DNA from: Chrysomallon squamiferum
Lineage: Eukaryota > Mollusca > Gastropoda > Neomphalida > Peltospiridae
Assembly (NCBI GenBank): GCA_012295275.1
Contig: CM022671.1
Location: 31,833,750 to 31,897,749 of the forward strand
Length of the DNA stretch: 64,000 nt
Direction: 5' to 3'
The position numbers and the translations under genes were made by a program. Shown piece after piece: positions 46,236 to 59,300 of this stretch. Numbering within the stretch: the stretch's first letter is position 1; the number at the start of each line of letters is the position of its first letter. The notes under the pieces are model-generated. The model saw only the letters and a program-made list of their open reading frames with translations. It was not told the DNA's origin and searched no databases.

Positions 46236-47612
46236 ATATTCTAACACTAACAGCTGTTTATTTGATATCGAAAATTTGGCAGTTTGACATACAGAGGAAA
46301 CTCGATTTGCCATTTACATCATGTGATATTTAAATCTTTTCTCCAGTGTGACACTCCTGAATCATTGGCTAGAACGGAAATATGAATGCCTTCATAATGC
46401 AATCAATTCTGCATGTATTAATAAAAGTAATTTTAAAATTTTAATGAGTAATTGATATATATATACACACACACACATAATTGTTTTATTTCATCTCCCT
46501 CTGCACATTTGTTTCCTTTATTTTGAAGATTTTATTTAATTTTTTTTTTTTTATAAATTAAGAAACCAATTTTATTATTATTTTTTTTTTTCTGTAAAGT
46601 CATGATTCAAATGTATGTCAGTAAAAAATGAAAGTAAACTATTTTTGATTGTTACACGCATCAAATAAGCTTAATAATTACAGATCCAATTACAGTTACA
46701 CATATTTTACAACTGATTAATGTTTCTTTTGCTATAAAATCAATTTCTGGACAGTTAGTATCTTGTGTAAAAAGTGGTACTTGAAATGGGCATTGTTTGC
46801 GTTTTACATGACTGTCTTAGATTAAGTTAAAATCTTAAATTGTTACAAGTGACCAATATTACTGCTTTTCTCATGCACAGTCATATGTACAGAAACATAT
46901 TTTAAAGCTAAACTGGTAACTTTAATAATTATGTATGAAAACAGACCAAAACAGATTCAAAAGTATACTGAAATTGAGGAAACAAGTCCAGAAAAATAAA
47001 CTTGTATTTTTCTGATATATAACAGTAAATAAAATGTGTTTAGTTCATGGTTAAGTAAAATCCTTCCCATCTTGCCAATTGTTCCCCTAATACACATTGT
47101 TTTCTCAGCTCTTAAACATTTCTGAGAACAAGATATGAAATGTTTGTAATTAAAAACTGGGTAGTTCATTACAGTTCTAAAAACAAAATGATGTAAATAA
47201 TTTGTAAAATGTTTAACAAAATAGATAACTTCTTTTCATCTGAAATTAAAAAGATTATAAATTTACACAGAAATTGATTAAAACCAAACACCAATGGTAT
47301 TCTGGAATTTATCCTAATTCCTTACATTTTTATAGAGTGATTCCAGATCAAAAACATATTTATAATTAAAAGTAATAAAATTATATTAAATTCAACAGGT
47401 TTTGGGGGTTTTTCATATTTATTAATGAATATGGATATTACAAGTGTTTCAGAATATATAAAACCATGCACAAAATATAGATAAAGCAAATCAAAATTAA
47501 TATTTAATTTCTTCTGAAGTGCATAACAAACATGGAGAAAAAATTAACACAAGTTTATTATAAAATACTATAAATAATTATATAGAGAAAAAAGGAACAA
47601 ACACTAAAGGTC

Positions 47613-47618
47613 TTTATT
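47613..47618 (-). terminator. Gene C polyadenylation signal (candidate)
   Basis: AATAAA on the minus strand about 160 bp after the stop. A second copy at 47705-47710 is about 70 bp after the stop, so the choice is open. Confidence 0.35.
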
Positions 47619-47778
47619 TTTCTGTTTAAATACATTCGTAAAAAAAAATCTTGGGTTTCATTCCTACAATTACCTTATATCAGATAACAGAATTGTTAGA
47701 ATTATTTATTAAATATATAATTATAATGTCTGCTAAACTATCTGGAATGACTATTAAGAATGAAACAAAAAGTGTTTG

Positions 47779-48022
47779 TTAAATTTCAACTTCAGTCATT
47801 TGGGAAGTTTTCTCATCAAGTGAGGTCTGTGGACTGACACTGTAGACCGTGTCTGGATCTGTAACTTTCCACTGAAGAACAGCAAATGTTTTGGCCATCG
47901 TGGATCCATTTTCATGGCTTTCAAAGGGTCCAACTTGGAACATTTCCTGCAGCTTTGAAGAAGTGAGGTTTTTAGAGTCCTGAACATTGTTTATATGATC
48001 AGAAACAGTGTCTGGACGCAGA
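47779..48022 (-). CDS. Gene C last exon: cytoplasmic tail
   Basis: 244 nt, phase 2 in, stop TAA at 47781-47779. It encodes a hydrophilic tail (VSDHINNVQDSKNLTSSKLQ, then SVSPQTSLDEKTSQMTEVEI). No known signalling motif recognised. Confidence 0.75.
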
Positions 48023-51000
48023 CTGAGGAGAAAAAAAGTTAATAATTAGCTGTAAAATATATTACAATCTGAAATACTGGATATTGATTTTTGTTATTAT
48101 TATTATTATTTATAAATACTTGGGGGGTTAATAATTATTTTTATATAAGGAGATTATATATTTTTAATAATTTTAATTTATTTTTATTTTTATTTTATTT
48201 TTTGTATGTGTGTCTTTATTGATATATCTTAAAATTCAGAATTTAGTGATGAGAACATTTTTAATTTTAATTTACTTTATTTTTCTTTATTTTTTTTCTC
48301 TATATTGTTTTCTTAATTTTTTTAATTTATTTACTTTTTATTTTTATTTTTTATTATTATTTTTATTTTTATTATTATTATTTTTTGTTTTGTTGTTGTT
48401 GTTGTTATTTATTATTATCATTGTTTTAATGGGTCCAGGTGTCTTTGTTATTATTTTTGAAAGGTAACTTCATGGATTTTGTAATAGCTTAATTTAAAAA
48501 AAACAAAAAAACAACAACTTTCCATTAATACAAAAAAAAACCTTTAAAAAACAATAATAATAAACACAAGTAAGAATAAAACACATGGACCAACAAATGA
48601 AAACATTTAAAGAATTATTATTTAAAAATTATTTACACATCAGTTCTTTAAATTTTAACAAAATGATAATCATACGTCATATTTATAATACATGTATCAA
48701 TAAAATAAATATTAAGTCACTTGTTTCTGACAACTTTGATCTCACCTCAGATCTCGGATTTTGTTCCTGGATTTCAGATAGTATCTGAATGAAGCAGCAG
48801 CAATGAGAGCCAAGACAATGACACCAGACACAACAATCACAGCAATGATGACAGCAGAGAGACCAGAATCAACTTGTGGGTTAACAAGAACCTGAATGGT
48901 AATCGGATGACTGTAAGCATTATCTCCATCCTTGATGATGAAAGATACATTTGCTGAACCAGTGAAATTTGGAATATGATACAGCCAGAGCTGCTGTTTA
49001 GATATAGTACCAGGTGTTCCTGCAAAAAAGTTTTCTGTATCATATTGTTCTGAAGGTGATGGAGTTAATGAAAAGTTCAGAATTGGTGACAGTTCTGGAA
49101 ATATCTGGAAGTATGAAAGACTATCATTAGCGTCTGCATCTGTCATCCAGAAAGTGCCTACAAGATGTTTTGTTTTATCATTTGTGAGTTCTACCTCCAC
49201 CAGTCTTTCTTCTGCAGAATTCAACAACAGACTGTCACTGGAATTTTGGAAAAACAGAGTTGGAGCATCATTGACATTGTCCACTATTATAGTGATAAAT
49301 GCTGTAAGAGTGTGAGGCTTAGCACCTGGAACATTTATCACCTCAGTAGCAGATATTTCTATTTCATCAACACCAGTGAAATCCTGTTGAGGCATGTACT
49401 GCAACATTCCTTCAAGAGAAACATTGGCTGTGCCGTGCTTGGGTTGAGTTTTTATAGCAAATATCAGCTCATCTCCTTCAGCATCAACAAATTCGATTGA
49501 ACCCTTCAGAATATTATCTTCTTTACCATCTACCTTTGTGGTGACAATAGAAGGGATGGAATTACGAAGTTCAGGTCTAATTTCTACTATGATGAAATGT
49601 CTAGGGGCAGACAAATCTTGGGTACTTCGTTTTTGATAGTCAGGCTTCCCAAAGGATAATAATGCTGATGTGAAAGCTTTTTCACATACCTGAACAATAA
49701 AACAGCTTGTTTAAAATGATACTAAATACTTTTTAAAAAACAACAACGATATTATCTGAAATAATTAATTATTTAATTTATAACAAATATCTGAAAGTAA
49801 GAGAACTAAAATAATGTTTGCATAAATAATATTGAGACATTATAATAAAATAATATTCTTAGGTCATATTTGTAACACATGTACTAATAATAAGAAGAAG
49901 AAGAAGAAGATGAAGAAAAGAATAATAATCAACAAATAAACATACTCTTGTTTAAATTTGTTAAAAAAAATTCTGAATATTTAAATGCCATGACAGAGTA
50001 CCAATATTCAGTATTCCAATATTAATAATAAAAAAATAACAAATTAAGTTATAATAACAATATTCAGTAATAATAAGTTAAAATAACAACAATAACCAGA
50101 AAAATAAATAATAACAAAAAATAACAACAACAATAAAAATAACAACAAAAAAATAATAATAATAATAATCATATCAAGAATAGCAATAATAATTAATTAA
50201 TAAATAGAACAATTACTTCAGTATGAAATGATTCAGCAGTCAGGATGTTTTGGTTTTCCATACCACAAGGCTCCTGTATACTTCGCCATACCTGAGCATC
50301 TGCACATAAAATATAAAAATAATATTACTAACATGTAGCTTAATATAAACAGTACATTAACAAAATATAATAATATAATAATGAATAATTTCACAATTAT
50401 CTGTTTTATTGTCATCCATTATTATTAAATTCATTATATAAATATTCGGCCTGTTTATAAGGCTTTTCTCTTATATTTAAAAATAAAATAAATTAGGATT
50501 TATAAAACAGGTTCATGATTCTTTATAAAAAAAATGCTTGCAACTGGAAATGTTCCAGATTTTGGAATTTGTGTGAATTCAGGACTATAAGGATATAGCC
50601 TGAAAATAGGATCTATGAAATCCACATATATTTCATATGTATACAGATAGTCTGCAGATAATTTTATATAGTTTTAATAATTTTGTAAATGAAATAAAGT
50701 TTGTGTAAACTAAAATATCAGAAATAAATAAAATTTCATTACCTCTGCTGCTCAAAAAAAAAAAACTTTGTGTTTCTCAGCATTTCAAATTTCAGAATTA
50801 CAAATAAATGATTTTAAACCTGTAATTTAAAAAAAAACTTACAGTTGTCCCAGTACACAAGAGCCAGGTCAGATCCATGATTTAAATTTGTTTTTTCCAC
50901 TTGCTGTGTCACATTTATTTTCTTTTTCAGTCTGATATGGGGAACTGGGGCAAGGTAAAACATTGGTTTTTGTATTGATACAAGTCTAAAAAACAAAACA

Positions 51001-53291
51001 AAATAAATCAGTACAATTTCAATAAATTTGTATATTATAAATGAATTTGTTATATTTAATATTTGTGTATGATTACATGTGTATGTGTATCTATGTATAT
51101 ATGTGTATGTGTATCTATGTATATATGTGTATGTGTATGTATGCATATATATATGTGCTATCTGTGTGTAGATATGTAAGAAAGCACAATGAAAACAAAT
51201 AAAGAAAGAAAAATGAAACAGAAAGAAAAAATACAATAAGAAAAATTCAAAAGTATGAATATTTAAACCAAAATGTTGTTTTAAAAATGAAATAAAAGAA
51301 GAAGTTGAAAGTAAAAGAATAAGTAAGGAAAATAAGAAAACAGAAAACTCACCTGTCATGGAGAAATCTTGACAGTTGTTCTGATGTCAGTTCTGGGTCT
51401 GCTACATAAGGGAGATAACCTGCTGAAGCTGTTGAACCATACAGGCTCTGTACATCTGACTTCTCTAGAACACCCACAGACAGACGACCATCATCAACTG
51501 AACAGAAAGAAAATTATTTCAGAAACAGAAAACAGATGTGTCTTGAATTACAAAATATTTACAGTTAAAAGCTAAATATTAAAGTTCAAAATACAATTAT
51601 GCAAAAACTAAATACAACTCTGAAATTAAAGAAACATATTTGTCTTGCATATAATAAAAGAAATTGCTATTACTAATTATGTTGTTTCTGTAATTACCTT
51701 CAAAATCTAATTCAAGCTCTGGTTTTTCACTTGAACTGGTGGAATCATTTTCTTTTAATTCTCCTCTGGTATTCACAGTGAGGTGTGTTTTTCCTGTCAT
51801 CAGCAGTTTGTCTTTCACTCCTAAATTTTTAAAATTAATTTAAAATAAACGACCTGCTATAGTTAAATATACATGAATCACTAAAAAAGAACAATTCAGA
51901 AATTTACTTTTAGAACAATAATAAAAAACAAGTTTCTGAGAAAAGACTGTAATTCAGTATACATAAATTGATTTTGATTTCCACATATAATTTTATTTGT
52001 AGAATTTCAAAGTACAGTAAAACAAATAAATAAAATACTTATTTTAGTATAATATTACAGATAAAATGTAATGCAAATAAGAAAAAAATCAAATGACTTT
52101 TGAAACTCATCTGAAGCTATCAAATAATGAACTTTACATTCCTGTTCAAACATTAGAAACAAATAATTATCTTAATAATATATTTTGGGATGTCTCTAAG
52201 CTACAACATGCTTTTCTAAATTAAAAACATCAGAGTGATTTAAAGTGTCCACCTAATGTTGGGTCACAGTTATACATAAAAAAATATAATAATAAAGAAA
52301 CCTGAATATGTAGAACCAAATTCTGATAATAAAAATTAAATATGTTGAACCAAAATATGATAATAAAAACTAAATATGTTGAACCAAATTCTGATAATAA
52401 AAACTAAATATGTAGAATCAAATTCTGATTATAAAAACTGAATATGTAGAACTGTCTATTGATAATAAAAATTAAATATGTAGAACAAATATTCCTAATA
52501 AAAACTAAATACAGTGGAACCCCAGGTCATGAACACTTGGAAGCACAAACAAATTGGATTAAGAACTGTGATCTTGGGCAATTTTTGTCTGTTTTTTAAT
52601 AATGTCCTGAGTTATGAACAACTGCAATGTGCCGTGACATGCTTTCTTTTGACGTCAGTTTTGACGGGCATTGACAGTGTTATTATGCAAGGGGAAGCTG
52701 CAAGTTCCAACAAAAAAGAAGCAGAAACATTTAAGATGAAATTTGATAACTTTGTCAGAGAGGAAGGCTACATTCCAGAACAAGTACAGTAATCTCACTA
52801 TTTAATTTAATGTTTTTTCTATCTATGTGGTTATTTTAACAAAAACTAAATATGTTGAACTGTGTATTGATAATGAAAATTAACTATGTAGATCCATATG
52901 TTGATAATAAAAACTAACTATTTAGATCCACATGTTGATATTAATCTGGACCCTTACTTTTAATACATGATGGTTTTACATGGATCTCACTGTACAAATG
53001 TGATCTGCTCATAGCATAAAGTGACTGGTATACACAGCGACCAGGCTCTAACATGAAGTGACTTTGTTTCTTTTGAGGTTTATCTTTTTCCATATTTGTC
53101 ACTGTCCGTTCAAAGAAGTCTGCAAGTCCAGGATTCTTGTCAGAACCATCAAGCCTCATTTCACCATTCACAATTCCAACATAGCTCGTTTCTTTTTCAC
53201 CAATTCTCACCAAAGGGAAAATGTCGTGTGCTTCACTGGAACTGCCAATTTTCCATTCTGAAAAATTATAAATTGTTTTTGATAATTATTA

Positions 53292-53327
<36 letters not shown>

Positions 53328-56300
53328 AAATATGGAGACAGCTATAATAATATAAATGAAAAGTAAAATCTGAAATGTAAAAGAAACAACTTTAAAAACA
53401 AAAATGTTTTTCTCATTTTACTAAATATAAATTTTACAAAATGAAATATTTGATTAAGTATAAATTTTACAAAATAAAATATTTTATTGAATATCAGTTT
53501 TACAAAATGAAATGCAGTGATACTGTGACTTCCAAGTTTAATTTGTTCCATGACTGAGCTCATAACTCAATTTGGTCATATACCAAATCAATTTTCCCAA
53601 CTGAAATTAACTGAAATACCATTAATCTATTCCAGCCCCCCGAAAAACACCCAAACTTTTTGTAACATGTTTTTAAATAAGAACAATTTATGTATAAATG
53701 ACCAATATTATATAAAAACAAAATAAAAGAGAATGGAAAGAAATAAATTGGTTTTGTAAAGTGTATTTATCCTGGAGATCACACAAATTATTTTAATGCC
53801 TTTGGCTGGAATTACAGCCTTTATCAACTCCTTCTGCTTCAGTATGGTACATATCGTAGAAATACTATGCTTGTACTGCCTAGCCAACTCAACTACATCA
53901 CACCTTGCTCATGCTTTTCTATGATGTCATGCTTTAATTCAATGGACATCATCCACTTCTTCTTCTCAGCACTGCATTTGCACTCACTTTCTTAGGATTT
54001 ATTGTCAGAAAAAATAGATTTGGCAAAATAGTGCATTAAACACGAGCAGAACAGAACAGAGATGATTCCGTTGCAAGGTAACCATGTGATGTAAATGACT
54101 GATATGAGGGATGCTGGGTGGATATTGTGTTGTTTGTTGCACCAACTAGCAGTGGTGCATCTGAAGCGGTGTATGCTTGCTACTCAAAGCAAAAAATTGC
54201 CTGGGCAACTGCTTGTAACTCAGAAAACTCATAAGTTGTACACTCATAAGTCAAGGTACCACTGTATTTTACTGAATATAAATTTTACAAAAGGAAATAT
54301 AATACTAAATACAAATATTTTAACAAAAGGAAATATAATACTAAATATAAAGTTTACAAAAGGAAACTTGAGGTCTTTAGCAACATTGCATGAAAATTTC
54401 AATTTAATTAGTATCATTAATGAAAAAAAACTATATTGAAAAAGCAAATACTTACCATAATATTCAGCACCTACAATACTATTATTATCCCATGCCAGTC
54501 CAATTCTGTCTGTGTACTCTGTAATCACAGCGGATTCATCAGTAAAATTTGAACTTTCAGGAAACAAGGACATGACTTTTGCATTTCTTGTTTCAGGTGG
54601 ATTTATGTCCATTGTAAAGTTGCATGACTTCATGCTGCTTTGTCCAGCTCCATTTTGTACTTTAACATTCACAAAGTATTTGTGCCTATGAATTAGTTTA
54701 CCTCCAAGATTTCTGATAACTAAAAATTTATTTGAAGCAACAAATATGTCTGGCTGGATATCCTGTTTCCCTAAAGCTGTTCCAATGCTTACAAATGTAG
54801 AGACAATTCCACTGACATCTTCTCCAGCTTCCCATTTCACACTGACAGAGTTTTTGTTTCCTAGAAACTGAACTGCTTCATCTGAAGAATAATCAGGGTC
54901 CAAGCATTTTACATATTCAATGTTTGGTGGAGAAGTGTCAACCAACACAGCATCTGACTTGGAATAGGTCACCAAGCCAGCATAGTTTTCAACTCTGATG
55001 TCCACAAAGTATGTAGAGAGTTTAAAATCTTGGAAAGCTTTGGAAGAGTTCACTTTTGTTTCATTAGTTTGAACATCATCACTGGCTGATGCCAGAGTGA
55101 GATTCTGAAGATCTAGTGTAATTGGAACAATTCCTTCAGGAAGCTTGCATGTGTTTAGACAAGTAGACTCACATGACTTGTCACATAAACGACAAAATGT
55201 AGAATATGCTTGGAAAGGTACAATATTTGCAGTCTCATTTTTAGTGTCAGACAATCCAATTGATATCTTTTTTAGTCCACTTTCAAGATCATAAAATGGA
55301 GCTCCGTAAACACACAGAGGTTTTTCGTGTTTTGGAATCCTGATGCTTTTAACAAAAGCTTCAGTTTTAAATGGCTGAAATGGGTCAGTAACTGGTGGAA
55401 TGTAATGATGGATGTTCCAGGTAAAGATGTTCAAAGAAATGTCATTGTTCAGTATCAAACCACTAAATGATGCTTTCTCCATCCCATTCAGAAAAAATGT
55501 CACATCCCAGCTGGGCATGAAAAAAACAGTTTTGTTATACAACATGAATTTGATTTCACTGCTTTCAGTCTGGAAATCCAGTTCTAGAGCCCGAGTATGA
55601 AATTTGAATCTATCCTGGACCCAAATGATTACTTCTTGTGCACTGTTTACACTGTCTGATAGTTTTATGAAAACACCAAAGTTAAAACCATGATTTACAA
55701 ATGGAGTGCAGTCTGAGGAATTATCAGAACATTGTGCAAATTTTGTAAGCAAAACATCCACAAACTGGGTCGGGTGAATGTAATTATCTTCAGACATGTA
55801 ATTAATTCCTGTGAGAATATTTTTTCCTAGAGCTGGTTTTATGTTGGCAGTGTAATTTCCACCAGTCAGTTTTATGTGTTTAAAAATCACTGCCCCTTTT
55901 TCTATAAGTTTCAAAGTGGAGTCATGTTGCAGCAGCAAATAAATTTGACCAGATTCCATAACTACACTATCATTTGAAAATTCTTTATCATCAAGGAATT
56001 CAACTGCATCTGGAATAATGTAACTTTCACAATCTGTAAAAAAACATTCATGTGAAACAATCAAGGTGGCTTGGATAGAGTCGTCGTTTCTCTGGAAATA
56101 TACTGGATGTTTCCAGTCACTTCCTGAATGAACCAACCCAGAAGAAGGTGGAGATTTGTCTAGTTTAATTGGTTTTGACTGAACCAGAGTTTTAAGAGCA
56201 GCTGGGTTGTGTGCCTTGACTGAAATGTAGTATACCTGATTTACTTTTAGCAATATATCATTAAAAACAGTTTTATTATCGTGTTCCACATTTTGTCTTT

Positions 56301-59300
56301 CTATTTCTTTTTTCGTATCTCTGATCATTTGTCCACCATGAGTGCACTGTTGTCCTTCTTCTAAAGTCACGGTGTAAAATTCAATGCCACTTTCCCCATC
56401 TTCAAAACCATGAAGATAAACAACAAGTTCGTTTGGTACATTTACATACATCACTTCTTCACCAACTGCTCCTTGTATCTGAATATTACCAGCTGTTGGC
56501 GGAGTTGTGTCAACAACAATGGAGTGACTTCCCATCAAGAGGCAGATACCAGACTCATCATGAGCAATAAGCAGAATGTAGTAAGAAGCACCATGTGAAA
56601 GAGAAAGATTTGTAAACATGTGCATCTGGTCAAGACCAACAGTAACAAAATCATGAACATTTGCTGAAATATTCATCTGCTTTATCTGACTACAAATAAA
56701 CCTTTGGCTGTCATGGTGATGTGTGGAGATGCCAATATGGTATTCCCTTATACCAATGTCAGAGTAAACACCTGACCATGAAGCCTGCAGAAAATCTGTA
56801 GCAGACTGCACAGGTTGGCATTCAACCACACCTGGAGTAAATTCACCTGTAAACCCAACTTTTATACCATTCGAATATGCTTCCTGGAAACTTCCAGCCA
56901 TGCTGTATGCCCTCACTGTTATGTAGTAAGTTGTTGTCTTTTCTTTTAGTTTTAGGTTGTGGAATGTGGTAGACCTGTTCAACCCTACATTCTGGAAGTA
57001 CATGATGTTTACTCTGGTGTCTGGAAACCTTCTGTCATTTCCAACAGCCACTTCAAAGTAACTGATCTTTTGAGATGGGTCAGCTGAACTGTCATAACCA
57101 AAACCGTTCCAATTAGCAGAGAGAGTATCACTGCTGTGTTGAAAGTTAATATCCCTCCCAAGCCATCATTGACAAAACCAGGATTTGGTGGCTGAATGTG
57201 AACCATTACACCATCAGAGCGACCAATGAGTGTCCTGTTCATTGCATCCACCACTCGAACAACATTGATGTATGTTTTCATGTTCTCCAGACGTAGTTCA
57301 TCATTGTAAAAGTCAAAACCTTTGTCTGGAATAGGATGAAAAGGCTGGATGACAGCACCAGAAAGGTCTTCAACAGACCAGTCCACTTTCAAAGCAGGAC
57401 ATGGCTGAGAAAACGACCAGTGTCCTTGCATCACTGACAGATCAGTTTGTGTGTATTGGTCCTCTGGCCCAGCACCATCACTTACCAAGATATAAATACT
57501 AGGACTGATTGACAAGGCTTCTGAGGATGACATGAGATACAGACCAGCTTTGTTGTAGACTATCATTGTAACAAAAACTGTTGTCCCTTCAACAAGATGC
57601 AAATTCTTTAGTGTGATTATTCCATTAGTCAGATCAACTTTAATAAAATCCTTTACATCTGAAGACCCTTTGATGCTTCCAACAGCTGCTTCATACCTGG
57701 AAATTATACCAATAAATTAATTATGGCTACAGAACTTTACATAGCTACACACACACACATACATACATGTACATATACAGATACATACAGATAGATAGAT
57801 GGATAGATATATAGATAAACAGATAGATAGATAGATAGATAGATAGACAGATAGACAGACAGATAGATAAGTAATTGCTACTATGTGATAATAGCATTTT
57901 TAGTTTGAAACCTAAATCATACAAATCTATTCAACCTTGAAGCATCAGCACTATATTCAAAATGATAAAAACAACAGTATTCTGCAATTACCTACTTCTT
58001 CATAAACAACTACAAGTTTTTGAAATCTACCACAATACCTGTCAATTCCAGATTCCTTATCTTTAAAGTCATGAACTGAAATATCAATGTATGATGTTGG
58101 AATCTGACATAACTGGTTCTGGAATTTATTAGAATGTCCAAATCTGGTAACAATATAAATGTTGCCATTTTCTGGTGGAGTTTTGTCTATAATAATCTGC
58201 TTGTGTATTTCTTTTTTAAGATGGATTTTGTTCACTATGGTCAAAGTGATAAAAAGTGTATCAATGTTCCTCTGCAAGACGTCATTCATATCTCTCTTCC
58301 AAATTCTATGTAGTAGTGATAAATTCTGAGGTGATACAATGTCAGAAAGCAAAGGCTGGGTCCCTACAGATATATACAAATCACTGACTGTACTTTCTTC
58401 ATCTCCAATGGATTCCCAAGAACATTTAACATTTGATTTCATTGGTGATATAGCCTTGGTACATTCAAAGTTGTTTATGAATGGTTCTGTGGAATCATAG
58501 ACAACTGGGTTTGATGTTTTCTCAGCAATGTTGCCAGCCTTGTCAGTGGCTCTGATAATCAGAAATCTGGTATCTCCAGAAACAACAGAACCTTTATTTA
58601 TCTTCAAACCTTCATGCATCCCATCAATACTTTTGAAATTATTCCTCTGAAATGGCATCTCATTCATTGACCATTCACAGAGTACAATTCCAGTATTGTC
58701 TGTTGCTTTCCAGTCTACACCAGCTGAAGATGTGTTCACATGATGGTAATGGCACTGATCAAGAGACTGGTTATCTTCATAGGAGAAAGAAATAGCTGGA
58801 GGAACACTGTCCACTGTTATACCATCTGAAGAAGACACTACATAATTTATAGGACAGCTGTTTCCAGTTCTTGCTCTAACAGATACATAATATTTAAACC
58901 TGTCAAAATTTTTGTTGTCTAACTGAGCAAAGCCAGATGTGGAACTTGTGACTGCTAGTCCATACTCTGTGTATGACAAGACATCAGTGAAGAAAGGCTG
59001 AGTGCCTATGGCCCATTCAAACCCAGATATTCCACAAGCTTCACTCTCAAAACCTGAGAAAGACATAGCCAGTGATGACATGTCAGTTTGATAATTTTCA
59101 TCATGATACCTGTTTCTTCCATCAAATACTAGACCAGGCACATCACCTTTTATCACTCTGATTTTCTTGGACTCTACCTCTGAGATTAACTCTGCCCCAT
59201 TGACAACTTCAACAAAAACAGAATAAAGCTGGTTTCTTTTAGTAATGTCCAACTTAGAACTGTTGATCTTCATGGATGTTTCATTGCCAGTAGATATGAA

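Larger units (their letters stand above)
44163..47778. other. Intergenic gap between convergent genes B and C
   Basis: 3.6 kb of AT-rich DNA with no supported gene. It holds the gene B and C 3' ends, a 290-bp tandem duplication, a short GCTTTCAAGGCCAATTTATT doublet at 45042-45079, poly-A and (AAT)n tracts near 45510-45580, and a SINE-like fragment. Confidence 0.7.

Noticed and set aside
46121-46333. 70-codon plus-strand ORF
   Set aside because: Starts inside the SINE-like fragment and has no recognisable domain.
47796-47987. 63-codon minus-strand ORF (MFRTLKTSLLQSCRK)
   Set aside because: Out-of-frame shadow of the gene C cytoplasmic tail exon.
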